Origin: Flavobacteriaceae bacterium
GTDB taxonomy: Bacteria > Bacteroidota > Bacteroidia > Flavobacteriales > Flavobacteriaceae
Length of the DNA stretch: 34,337 bases
Direction: 5' to 3'
Assembly: GCA_021647885.1 (NCBI GenBank)
Contig: JAKITV010000024.1
Coordinates: 1 to 34,337 of the forward strand
Part shown: positions 9,471-17,088 of the stretch, in pieces
Position numbering within the stretch: position 1 is the stretch's first letter
Layout: each line of letters opens with the position of its first letter
Notes under the pieces: generated by a model
Told to the model about the DNA's origin: nothing
The model's database searches: none
Seen by the model: the letters and a program-made list of their open reading frames with translations, nothing else
Position numbers and translations under genes: made by a program

Positions 9471-11231
9471 TTAAATATCTAAATCAAATGTTTTCCTTAA
9501 AAGTTCAATTTTAGAGTTCTTCTCTTTTAATTTTTCAAATTTTTCAATAGTTGAATAGGCATAATTCTTCTCCAGTTCTTCGTTTACAGTAATGGATAAG
9601 CTTATATCAAAATTGTTAAGTTCTTTTCTTAAAGACCCTAAAAGCTCATATTGTTGGCGTTCTACTTCTACTTTATTTGTGGCATTGGGGAATTCTAAAT
9701 GAATCGTTGTTCCTTCCAGTTTTGGAGTGTCTATTTGTAATATCGAAGCTAAATTAAATTTGCCTTGTTTTTCAGTTTTTAAAACAAAGTTATCCCAAGC
9801 TTGGCGCATTTGCTTTTCGGTAAAGGCTTCTTTTGGTAAATCGTCTTCTTCAAGAACAACATCCATCTGTTTAATAAGATGCTCTTTTTTCTTTTTAATA
9901 CTACTTAAAGATAAACCGGAAGTACTTTTATGTTGCTTGTTTAAAATTATTTTTGGTCGTTCTTGTGCAATTTTTTGTGCTACTTCAAGAGGTTCAGTTG
10001 TTACTATAGGTTTAGTTTCAAATACTTCTTTAGTAGTTGATTCTTCGGTTAAGTATTCTTCTTTTAATTCTTTAACAGCATCTAAAATAGGCTTGTTGAT
10101 TGCGACAGGCTTAATTCCTTTTTTTTCAAAGTAGGATGCAGGAATTATGAAGGGTTTATTGTTTTTTTTTTCAGGTTCAAAATTAATTGAGGCGAGTTGC
10201 ATAAGACATAATTCTACAAGTAAGCGTTGGTTTCTACTTGTTTTATATTTAAGGTCACAGTCGTTAGCGAGTTGAATGGCTTTGAGTAAAAACTCTTGGG
10301 TAGCACTTTTAGATTGCTCTAAATACTTTGTTTTGGTTTGTTCGCCAACTTCTAATAAATCTATAGTTTCGGGAGTTTTGCAAACCAGCAAATCCCTAAA
10401 ATGCGATGCCAATCCAGCTATGTAATGATGTCCATCGAATCCTTTTGATAAGGTATTGTTAAATTGTATCAACAATTCGGGGATTTTATTTTCTAATATT
10501 AAATCTGTACTCGTAAAATAAGTTTCATAATCAAGAACGTTCAAATTTTCGGTTACTGCTTGACGTGTTAGATTTTTCCCTGAAAAACTTACCACTCGAT
10601 CAAAAATTGAAAGTGCATCACGCATGGCACCATCAGCTTTTTGAGCAATTATATGTAATGCATCATCATCGGCAGTTACACCTTGCTCTTTGGCAATATA
10701 TTTTAAATACTCTTTAGCATCTTTAACAGTAATTCTTTTAAAATCGAATATTTGACAACGTGATAAAATGGTAGGAATAATTTTATGTTTCTCTGTTGTG
10801 GCTAGAATAAAAATACAATGCTTTGGAGGTTCTTCCAACGTTTTTAAAAAAGCATTAAATGCAGATTGCGAAAGCATATGAACTTCATCAATAATATACA
10901 CTTTATACTTGCCTACTTGTGGTGGAATACGAACTTGGTCTGTTAAATTTCTAATATCATCTACCGAATTATTTGAAGCGGCATCCAATTCAAAAATATT
11001 AAAAGCGTAATCTTCATCTTGTACTTCATCTCCATTTTGGTTTATCATTTTTGCCAAAATACGAGCACAAGTTGTTTTACCTACACCTCGAGGTCCAGTA
11101 AACAGTAAGGCTTGAGCTAAATGATTATTTTCTATAGCATTAAGAAGCGTGTTGGTAATAGCCTTCTGCCCAACAACATCGCTAAATGTTTGAGGCCTGT
11201 ACTTTCTTGCTGATACGATGAAGTGCTCCAT
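9471..11231 (-). CDS. dnaX: DNA polymerase III subunit gamma/tau
   Basis: This is the 586-residue clamp-loader ATPase. Motifs are Walker A GPRGVGKTT (46-54), Walker B VYIIDEVHML (111-120) and the SRC arginine-finger motif at 157-159. The collar domain ends near residue 353, followed by a Lys/Glu-rich linker and a tau-like C-terminal domain. The four zinc-binding cysteines usual between Walker A and Walker B are absent (no Cys in residues 56-138). A 10-A run at codons 354-357 could shift the frame to make a short gamma-like form (see the separate entry). Shadow reading frames inside the gene were discounted. The start is supported by the family-typical beginning MEHFIVSARKYRPQTF. Confidence 0.96.
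   Translation of the reverse strand: MEHFIVSARKYRPQTFSDVVGQKAITNTLLNAIENNHLAQALLFTGPRGVGKTTCARILAKMINQNGDEVQDEDYAFNIFELDAASNNSVDDIRNLTDQVRIPPQVGKYKVYIIDEVHMLSQSAFNAFLKTLEEPPKHCIFILATTEKHKIIPTILSRCQIFDFKRITVKDAKEYLKYIAKEQGVTADDDALHIIAQKADGAMRDALSIFDRVVSFSGKNLTRQAVTENLNVLDYETYFTSTDLILENKIPELLIQFNNTLSKGFDGHHYIAGLASHFRDLLVCKTPETIDLLEVGEQTKTKYLEQSKSATQEFLLKAIQLANDCDLKYKTSRNQRLLVELCLMQLASINFEPEKKNNKPFIIPASYFEKKGIKPVAINKPILDAVKELKEEYLTEESTTKEVFETKPIVTTEPLEVAQKIAQERPKIILNKQHKSTSGLSLSSIKKKKEHLIKQMDVVLEEDDLPKEAFTEKQMRQAWDNFVLKTEKQGKFNLASILQIDTPKLEGTTIHLEFPNATNKVEVERQQYELLGSLRKELNNFDISLSITVNEELEKNYAYSTIEKFEKLKEKNSKIELLRKTFDLDI
10156..10172 (-). other. Candidate programmed frameshift or slippage site in dnaX
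   Basis: On the coding strand the codons GAA AAA AAA AAC (10172-10161) form a run of ten A. They contain the in-frame heptamer A AAA AAC, of the X XXY YYZ type. In the -1 frame the next codons are CAA and TAA (stop at 10158-10156), giving a 358-residue product. In the +1 frame a stop follows after TINPS (361 residues). Both products would keep the ATPase and collar domains and lose the tau part. Whether slippage happens is inference. Confidence 0.4.
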
Positions 11232-11248
11232 TGAAATTTCTTGAATAA

Positions 11249-11256
11249 CAAAGTTA
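11249..11256 (-). promoter_or_regulatory. Putative -7 element for dnaX
   Basis: TAACTTTG on the minus strand matches TAnnTTTG and lies 17 bases before the dnaX ATG at 11231. That predicts a very short 5' leader. No convincing -33 TTG is seen. Confidence 0.45.
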
Positions 11257-11263
11257 AAAAATC

Positions 11264-11340
11264 AATTCAGAATTTAGAATTTCGAATTCAGAATTTGGGT
11301 TGAGTTATTAACAATTTTACCACTCTGTCACTTCGTGACA
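11264..11340. repeat. Short direct repeat and small hairpin between dnaX and rnpB
   Basis: AATTCAGAATTT occurs at 11264-11275 and again at 11285-11296 (21-bp period). A 6-bp hairpin, TGTCAC-ttc-GTGACA, lies at 11326-11340. These look like worn intergenic repeats. The rest of the 11232-11440 gap shows no gene that I can support. Confidence 0.5.
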
Positions 11341-11440
11341 TCTGACTCATTGAATTTATTTTATTTTGATTCGTCGAATCTTCGATTTCATCCAAAGGGA
11401 GAGAGTTTTACAAGGAAAAAAACAATATTCTTGTAAAGTT

Positions 11441-11470
11441 GGAATTTGGAATTTTTATATCGTAATTTTG
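11441..11470 (+). promoter_or_regulatory. Promoter of the RNase P RNA gene
   Basis: TTG at 11441-11443, a 19-base spacer and TAATTTTG at 11463-11470 match the Bacteroidota promoter pattern TTG-N(17-23)-TAnnTTTG. The predicted transcription start is at about 11475, exactly where the P1 helix of the RNA begins, which supports both calls. Confidence 0.75.
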
Positions 11471-11474
11471 CTAA

Positions 11475-11838
11475 TAAGTAAATCGCCTTATCGCCATGCT
11501 TTTGGCATGGAGGAAAGTCCGAACACCATAGTGCAACATAGTGGTTAACAGCCACCAATCGTGAGATTAGGAAAAGTGCAACAGAAAGAATGTACAGGTT
11601 ATGCTGTAGTGAAATCAGGTAAACTCTATGTGGTGCAATGTCATGTAAACCAGCGTTCCAATTGTTATTGGGAGAGAGTTGCACGCTCGATGTTGGAGGG
11701 TAGGCAGCTAAAGTTTGTTGGCAACAACAAACGTAGATAAATGATAAGGGTATTTTGAACTTTTTTTGGAGAAATCCTGAAACGATCCCGATAGTTATCG
11801 GGACAGGATATACAGAATTCGGCTTATAGATTTGCTTA
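11475..11838 (+). ncRNA. rnpB: RNase P RNA
   Basis: This is the catalytic RNA of ribonuclease P, which trims the 5' ends of tRNA precursors. Conserved bacterial class A signatures are visible: GAGGAAAGTCCGAACACC just after the P4 region, AGGAAAAGTGCAACAGAAAG, and ACAGAATTCGGCTTATA near the 3' end. The P1 helix forms between AAGTAAATC (11476-11484) and GATTTGCTT (11829-11837), which fixes the ends. Between GTAGATAAATGA and ACAGAATTCGG the RNA has an extension of about 60-70 bases containing the hairpin TCCCGATA-GT-TATCGGGA (11786-11803), flanked by ATCCTG and CAGGAT. Overlapping minus-strand reading frames are shadows. Confidence 0.95.
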
Positions 11839-11845
11839 ATTAAAC

Positions 11846-11880
11846 ATAAGTGTGGTCTTTGACCACACTTATTGTTTTTA
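11846..11880 (+). terminator. Rho-independent terminator of rnpB
   Basis: A perfect 12-bp stem (ATAAGTGTGGTC at 11846-11857 with GACCACACTTAT at 11861-11872) and a TTT loop are followed by tgttttta. It lies 7 bases after the end of rnpB. On the minus strand it also sits just after the rsmD stop codon, but with a weaker U tract. Confidence 0.8.
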
Positions 11881-11890
11881 ATTACAATAT

Positions 11891-12424
11891 TTATTCAAAA
11901 AAACTAAACACACAACCTCCATAGTGTTTGGAATAGCTAAAATGTTCCAGATTCGAGAGATCTGTATGTTTGGAATGTTCTATAATTAAAAGTCCATTAT
12001 CTTCTAATAAATCATTTTGAAATACAAGTATTGGAATCCTTGAAAATTGATCTTCTGTATTGGCATAAGGTGGATCGGCAAAAATTATGTTGGCTTTTAG
12101 CTTTGTTTTTTCTAAAAACTTAAATGCATCACTTTTAATAGTTTGAATGGGCATTTTAAAGTCTTCAGAAGTTTTATTAATGAACTTTATGCAGTTAAAG
12201 TTTTGATCTACAGCAATAATTTGTTTAGTCCCTCTTGATGCAAATTCGTAGCTTATGCTTCCTGTGCCAGCAAATAAATCTATTATAGAAACCTCATTAA
12301 AATAATATAGATTGTTTAGAATATTAAACAAAGCTTCTTTTGCCATATCTGTTGTTGGGCGAACTGGCAGCTTTTTTGGAGCACTAATTCTTCTGCCTTT
12401 AAATGTCCCTGAGACTATCCGCAT
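11891..12424 (-). CDS. rsmD: 16S rRNA (guanine(966)-N(2))-methyltransferase RsmD
   Basis: The 177-residue protein has the family start MRIVSGTFKGRRI, the SAM-binding motif DLFAGTGS (49-56) and the catalytic DPPY motif (117-120, FADPPY). The family methylates G966 of 16S rRNA in the 30S subunit, using S-adenosylmethionine. The start codon directly abuts the stop codon of the upstream DUF3822 gene, so the two are almost certainly cotranscribed. Length and motifs are complete. Confidence 0.93.
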   Translation of the reverse strand: MRIVSGTFKGRRISAPKKLPVRPTTDMAKEALFNILNNLYYFNEVSIIDLFAGTGSISYEFASRGTKQIIAVDQNFNCIKFINKTSEDFKMPIQTIKSDAFKFLEKTKLKANIIFADPPYANTEDQFSRIPILVFQNDLLEDNGLLIIEHSKHTDLSNLEHFSYSKHYGGCVFSFFE

Positions 12425-13267
12425 TTAAAAACTGTTTAGAAGAATAAATTCGTTTAACAATTGCGACTTATTTTCTGTGCTAAAGTTATACTCATGTTTG
12501 GGCACATGTATTTCTACATGTCTTACATAGTTATAAGCTATTTTGTATAAATCATCTTCGGTATTTATATGTCCAATTAAAATGAGCTGAAACTCTTCTG
12601 GATTAAGCTGAAGTTGTTCTGCAGTAAAAAGTATATAGTAAATAAAGTCTTCTTTGGTATTATATTCAAACGTATTATATAATTTTAATTTGTTGTTTTC
12701 GACAATAATGATTTCAAAATGTGATTCACAAACATTTACATACATTTTTGTAGAAGAAGAATGTTTTTCTAAAGCTAAAATAGTTTCTATTAAAATAGTG
12801 GAAAAGTGTTTGAATTCAAACTCTCCAAAACGGTCGTATAGATAATTATTGATATTTACGTAAGGTACATAAACATTAATACTGTCGTTTGCTAAAACAG
12901 CATCGTAAGTAATATAATCTGTTCTTAAAATTTTTGTGTTGAACTTTAAATAATCTGCAATACAATCCTTGTCAAAAATAGCTTTAGGGACAAGAGAAGA
13001 TAATTCGTTCTCATGAATAATTTTTACAGATTTAAAGTCTTGTTGTAATTTTTCTTCTGTATTGAAGCAATTAATAAGTTTGTCTAAAGTATCTTGTGGT
13101 GTGAGTTTTTTATCAAACTTAAGTTGTTTAAAAAACAGAATTCTATTTGAATCTGTATTTAAAACACAAAAAGAAAGTCCACTCAAGCTAACTTGAATGG
13201 ACAATATAAAACATTTGTTTTGGTCTATTTTATTGTTTGTTTGAATAATTTTTTGGCCAGTTTCCAT
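12425..13267 (-). CDS. DUF3822 family protein
   Basis: This 280-residue cytoplasmic protein begins with a segment (FILSIQVSLSGLSFCVLN) that looks like the first strands of an actin/ASKHA-like fold. It resembles the DUF3822 family, which is found beside rsmD in many Flavobacteriia. The upstream gene overlaps it by 38 bases, and rsmD starts immediately after its stop. The function is unknown; the conserved location hints at a link to ribosome maturation (inference). Confidence 0.75.
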   Translation of the reverse strand: METGQKIIQTNNKIDQNKCFILSIQVSLSGLSFCVLNTDSNRILFFKQLKFDKKLTPQDTLDKLINCFNTEEKLQQDFKSVKIIHENELSSLVPKAIFDKDCIADYLKFNTKILRTDYITYDAVLANDSINVYVPYVNINNYLYDRFGEFEFKHFSTILIETILALEKHSSSTKMYVNVCESHFEIIIVENNKLKLYNTFEYNTKEDFIYYILFTAEQLQLNPEEFQLILIGHINTEDDLYKIAYNYVRHVEIHVPKHEYNFSTENKSQLLNEFILLNSF

Positions 13268-13970
13268 TTGTATTTACTTCTTCCATAGATCCAACTCTTA
13301 AAGCGTCACCATTAACAGCTTCAACAGATTGGGCTTGATTTTCTTTAGCAATAAGGTTTAAATCCTCACCATATAATATTATAGATTTTAGTGCTTTAGC
13401 TTCAAATACAGGAATTTGAAATCCGTTTTGTTCTAAAAATCCTGCTTGTAATTCAAATTTTTCACCTGGTTTGCCAACAGGAATATTCATCATGGTTTTA
13501 TATCTTGGGTCAGCTCCAAATAAAGAGTCTTTTACAGGAACATAGCCCAAAGTATCAATAATAATAATCTCCTTTGTTGTTTCAACACCACCAAAACGAC
13601 GAGTGGCCTCTTTATCTATAACAGTTGAATCACGACGCTGTGTAATCGTAAATTGAGCTGTATCTATAAACTTAATTAAATCATCCCAGTTGCCTTGAAA
13701 TTTTCCGGTTACAGTTCTATGCGCTAATTCGGCATCTCTAATATCAATTAGATTAGTAATTACTTGAGCATATCGCTTTTCTTTTAACTTATTAAATTTA
13801 ATTTCGCCATAAACAGACATAAAAGTTATATAGCCAAGATATACTATAAGTGCCCAAAGAACAATCATAATAACTGGTTTAAATTTTGATGGAAGAAATT
13901 TATCGATTGCCTTAACAATTCCAATTGTAAGTAATATTACTACAATAGCTCCAATAATTATTGTTAACAT
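13230..13970 (-). CDS. Membrane-anchored protein of unknown function
   Basis: The 246-residue protein has two N-terminal hydrophobic segments (about residues 2-20, LTIIIGAIVVILLTIGIVKA, and 32-52, PVIMIVLWALIVYLGYITF), followed by a soluble domain that starts with a helical stretch and contains the segment IIIIDTLGYVPVKDSLFGAD. It is conserved-looking, but I do not recognise a named family. It overlaps the start of the DUF3822 gene by 38 bases, so the three genes 13970-11891 form one operon. The upstream -7 element at 14006-14013 supports this start. Confidence 0.75.
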   Translation of the reverse strand: MLTIIIGAIVVILLTIGIVKAIDKFLPSKFKPVIMIVLWALIVYLGYITFMSVYGEIKFNKLKEKRYAQVITNLIDIRDAELAHRTVTGKFQGNWDDLIKFIDTAQFTITQRRDSTVIDKEATRRFGGVETTKEIIIIDTLGYVPVKDSLFGADPRYKTMMNIPVGKPGEKFELQAGFLEQNGFQIPVFEAKALKSIILYGEDLNLIAKENQAQSVEAVNGDALRVGSMEEVNTNGNWPKNYSNKQ

Positions 13971-14005
13971 AGTGAGTTTATTAAAATTTATTTAATGGTC
14001 TTACG

Positions 14006-14013
14006 CAAATCTA
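14006..14013 (-). promoter_or_regulatory. Putative -7 element for the membrane protein-DUF3822-rsmD operon
   Basis: TAGATTTG on the minus strand matches TAnnTTTG, 35 bases before the ATG at 13970. It lies close to the divergent helicase promoter at 14040-14067, so the 125-base gap holds both. Confidence 0.45.
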
Positions 14014-14039
14014 CAAATTTTTTTTATTCACGAAAGTTA

Positions 14040-14067
14040 TTGTTAGTAAAAATCATTTTTATCTTTG
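14040..14067 (+). promoter_or_regulatory. Promoter of the RecD-like helicase gene
   Basis: TTG at 14040-14042, a 17-base spacer and TATCTTTG at 14060-14067 fit the Bacteroidota promoter pattern. The predicted transcription start at about 14074 leaves a leader of about 20 bases before the ATG at 14096. Confidence 0.6.
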
Positions 14068-14095
14068 ATAAATCCAAATTTTATAAACAAATTTA

Positions 14096-15523
14096 ATGAA
14101 TTCATCAGAATTTTATTCTTTAATTAAAAAACAGTTCCCTTTTGAGCCTACACTTAAGCAAGATATCGTTTTACAGCAACTATCGGATTTTGTTCTAAAT
14201 AGTGCACCAAACGCTCTCTATGTTCTTAAGGGTTATGCTGGAACAGGAAAAACATCAATAATAGGAACTATTGTTGCTAATTTATGGAAAGCAAAAAAAA
14301 GTTCGGTTCTTATGGCTCCAACTGGTAGAGCTGCAAAAGTGATTTCAAACTATTCGGGCAAAGAAGCTTTTACAATACATAAAAAAATATATTTTCCAAA
14401 AAAAGAGAAAAGTGGCGCAGTAAAATTTGTATTACAACCTAACAAGCATAAAAAAACTATTTTTATTGTTGATGAAGCATCGATGATTCCAGATGTTCCT
14501 TCAGAATCTAAATTATTCGAAAACGGATCATTGTTAGACGACCTTATGCAATATGTATATTCTGGGCATCAGTGTAAGCTGCTCTTAATAGGCGATACAG
14601 CACAATTGCCACCTGTAAAATTAGATTTAAGTCCTGCCTTAAACGAAGACCTTATAGAAATAAATTACAATAAGGATGTTATAAAAATGGAACTCGACGA
14701 AGTTGTAAGGCAAGAACAAAATTCTGGAATACTAATTAACGCCACAGCGATAAGAGAGTCTATAGAAAATGAGTTTTACGATAGTTTTAAATTCGATTTA
14801 AAAGACTTTAAAGATATTGTACGACTAATTGATGGCTATGAGATAATGGATGCCATTAACGATTCTTATAGTAGTTTGGGCAACGAAGAAACTGCAATTA
14901 TTGTACGTTCCAACAAACGCGCAAATTTATACAATCAGCAAATACGTTCAAGAATCTTGTTTAACGACCACGAGCTTACAGCTGGTGATTATTTAATGGT
15001 TGTAAAAAATAATTATTTTTGGATTAAACCTACAACCGAAGCTGGATTTATTGCAAATGGAGATATTATTGAAGTACTGGAAATTTTTCATATAAAAGAA
15101 TTATATGGCTTCCGATTTGCCGAAGTAAAAGTGAGAATGGTAGATTATCCCAAAATGAGCACTTTTGAAACAACCTTAATGTTAGATACAATTACTGTTG
15201 AAGCACCTTCATTGCCTTATGAAGAATCTAACAGGCTCTACCAAGAAGTCTTAAAAGATTACGAAAATGAAACCTCTAAGTATAGAAAGTTCCTAAAAGT
15301 AAAAAACAATCAATATTTTAATGCTTTACAAGTAAAGTTCTCCTATGCAATAACCTGTCATAAATCTCAAGGAGGACAATGGAACACGGTTTTTGTAGAA
15401 CAACCCTATTTGCCAAACGGCATCGATAAAGAATATTTGCGTTGGTTATATACAGCAGTGACCAGAGCAAAAGAAAAATTGTATCTTATTGGTTTTAAAG
15501 ACGATTTTTTTGAGGAGAATTAG
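14096..15523 (+). CDS. RecD/Pif1-like superfamily 1 DNA helicase
   Basis: The 475-residue ATPase has Walker A GYAGTGKTS (46-54), a Walker B-like IFIVDEASM (122-130), the Q/D motif LIGDTAQLPPV, and C-terminal helicase motifs AITCHKSQGGQW and YTAVTRAKEKLYLIG of the UvrD_C_2 type. This matches the short RecD-like (SF1B) helicases of Bacteroidota, which lack the N-terminal domains of full RecD2. It probably unwinds DNA 5' to 3' in repair or replication restart (family knowledge). There are no recB or recC genes nearby. Confidence 0.85.
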   Translation: MNSSEFYSLIKKQFPFEPTLKQDIVLQQLSDFVLNSAPNALYVLKGYAGTGKTSIIGTIVANLWKAKKSSVLMAPTGRAAKVISNYSGKEAFTIHKKIYFPKKEKSGAVKFVLQPNKHKKTIFIVDEASMIPDVPSESKLFENGSLLDDLMQYVYSGHQCKLLLIGDTAQLPPVKLDLSPALNEDLIEINYNKDVIKMELDEVVRQEQNSGILINATAIRESIENEFYDSFKFDLKDFKDIVRLIDGYEIMDAINDSYSSLGNEETAIIVRSNKRANLYNQQIRSRILFNDHELTAGDYLMVVKNNYFWIKPTTEAGFIANGDIIEVLEIFHIKELYGFRFAEVKVRMVDYPKMSTFETTLMLDTITVEAPSLPYEESNRLYQEVLKDYENETSKYRKFLKVKNNQYFNALQVKFSYAITCHKSQGGQWNTVFVEQPYLPNGIDKEYLRWLYTAVTRAKEKLYLIGFKDDFFEEN

Positions 15524-15582
15524 CTCGCTTCGTAATAGAAAAAGTTTAAAACAATTATAATTTACTTTCACCTAAAAAACAG

Positions 15583-15590
15583 TATTTTTG
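15583..15590 (+). promoter_or_regulatory. Putative -7 element for the kdsB cluster
   Basis: TATTTTTG matches TAnnTTTG, 20 bases before the kdsB ATG at 15611. No TTG is visible at the -33 distance. It would drive the compact run of genes 15611-19387. Confidence 0.4.
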
Positions 15591-15610
15591 AAATTGAAAG
15601 CAATGTTTAA

Positions 15611-16339
15611 ATGAAAATAATCTCAATGATTCCTGCACGTTATAGTGCATCTCGATTTCCGGGAAAACTCATGCAAGACCTTGAAGGTAAAACAGTAATT
15701 CGTAGAACCTACGAAGCTACAGTTGCAACAAATTTGTTCGATGATGTTTACGTGGTTACAGATAGCGACATTATTTTTAAAGAGATTACAAATCATGGAG
15801 GCAAAGCCATAATGAGTAAAAAGGAACACGAATCTGGTAGCGATCGTATTGCAGAAGCTGTTCAGGAATTGGATGTAGATATTATTGTTAATGTTCAAGG
15901 CGACGAACCTTTTACAGAAAGAGAAAGCCTGGAAAAGGTATTAAATGTTTTTAAAAATGACGAAGCAAAAGAGATTGACCTTGCCTCTTTAATGGTAGAA
16001 ATCAATGATTGGGATGAAATTATAAATCCTAATACTGTTAAAGTAATTGTAGATCAAAACAATTTTGCGTTATATTTTTCTCGTAGCCCAATTCCGTATC
16101 CTAGAGATAAAGAAGTTGCAACAAAATATTATAAACATAAAGGCATTTATGCTTTTAGAAAACAAGCCCTTATAGATTTTTACAATCTGCCAATGCGATT
16201 TATTGAAGCTTCCGAAAAAATTGAATGTATTCGTTATTTAGAATACGGCAAGAAAATTAAAATGGTAGAGACCAATATTGAAGGCGTAGAAATTGATACT
16301 CCCGAAGATTTGGAAAAAGCAAAAAAGTTGTGGAAATGA
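15611..16339 (+). CDS. kdsB: 3-deoxy-manno-octulosonate cytidylyltransferase (CMP-Kdo synthetase)
   Basis: The 242-residue protein has the KdsB start [19 protein letters not shown] (nucleotide-binding R10 and K19 region) and the metal-binding motif NVQGDEP (94-100). KdsB activates Kdo with CTP to CMP-Kdo for attachment to lipid A in the cytoplasm. A KdnB-type oxidase gene lies three genes downstream. In Shewanella the KdsB homologue acts on 8-amino-Kdo, so the real substrate here may be Kdo8N rather than Kdo (inference). Confidence 0.93.
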   Translation: MKIISMIPARYSASRFPGKLMQDLEGKTVIRRTYEATVATNLFDDVYVVTDSDIIFKEITNHGGKAIMSKKEHESGSDRIAEAVQELDVDIIVNVQGDEPFTERESLEKVLNVFKNDEAKEIDLASLMVEINDWDEIINPNTVKVIVDQNNFALYFSRSPIPYPRDKEVATKYYKHKGIYAFRKQALIDFYNLPMRFIEASEKIECIRYLEYGKKIKMVETNIEGVEIDTPEDLEKAKKLWK

Positions 16340-16372
16340 CGATGTCATTCCCTTGAAAAAGGAAATCTATTA
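16333..16372. repeat. Worn intergenic hairpin between kdsB and the HAD gene
   Basis: AATGAC-gat-GTCATT forms a 6-bp hairpin across the kdsB stop codon, followed by tcccttgaaaaaggaaatct. This resembles a decayed copy of the GTCATTCC...GGAATCT type of intergenic repeat that I remember from flavobacterial genomes; that link is inference. Confidence 0.3.
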
Positions 16373-16383
16373 AATATACGAAA

Positions 16384-17088
16384 TTGAATAAAGAATACGA
16401 AAATATTAAAGTAATTGGCTTAGATGCAGACGATACGCTTTGGGTTAACGAAACCTATTATCGAGAAGCCGAAAAAGAATTTGCAAAAATCTTGGAAGCT
16501 TTTGAAACGCCAAACAAAATAAACCAAGAACTATTTAAAAAAGAAATGCAAGACTTGCACTTGTATGGTTATGGAATAAAAAGTTTTGTGTTGTCTATGA
16601 TAGATTCAGCAATTGAAATTTCAAACAATACGATTTCAAATAATGCTATTAAAAAAATTATAGATATTGGTAAAACGATGATAAATAAACCTGTTGAATT
16701 ACTGGAAGGTGTAGAAGAAGTATTAAATAAATTAGCTCCAAAATACAGATTGATTTTAGCTACAAAAGGCGATTTGTTAGACCAAGAACGGAAACTTGAA
16801 AAGTCTGGATTGACCAAATATTTTCATCATATAGAAGTTTTAAGCGACAAAAAAGAAGCTAATTATTCTAATTTATTAAATCACTTGGATGTAAATCCCT
16901 CCGAATTTTTAATGATTGGAAATTCGTTAAAGTCTGATGTGTTGCCATTAGTAAATATTAAAGCAAATGCAATTCATGTGCCTTATCATACAACTTGGGA
17001 ACATGAACAAGTTAAAGAGGAAGAAACAAATGGAAAGATTTATAAAACTGTAAATAGTTTAAGAGACATTTTAGAATTATTAAATTAA
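16384..17088 (+). CDS. HAD-family hydrolase (YjjG-like)
   Basis: The 234-residue phosphatase has HAD motif I DADDT (14-18; nucleophile D14, acid D16), motif II LATKGD, and motif III/IV region MIGNSLKSDVLP. A helical cap lies between motifs I and II (type C1), unlike the short cap-free KdsC, so it is probably not the Kdo-8-phosphate phosphatase. The start is a TTG: no ATG lies between the upstream in-frame stop at 16354 and motif I, so this start (or an even rarer one) is required. The next gene begins directly after its stop codon. Confidence 0.85.
   Translation: MNKEYENIKVIGLDADDTLWVNETYYREAEKEFAKILEAFETPNKINQELFKKEMQDLHLYGYGIKSFVLSMIDSAIEISNNTISNNAIKKIIDIGKTMINKPVELLEGVEEVLNKLAPKYRLILATKGDLLDQERKLEKSGLTKYFHHIEVLSDKKEANYSNLLNHLDVNPSEFLMIGNSLKSDVLPLVNIKANAIHVPYHTTWEHEQVKEEETNGKIYKTVNSLRDILELLN

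Noticed and set aside
11388-11684. Minus-strand reading frame of 98 codons and a plus-strand frame at 11366-11548
   Set aside because: Both overlap the RNase P RNA gene, whose conserved motifs and P1 helix explain the sequence.
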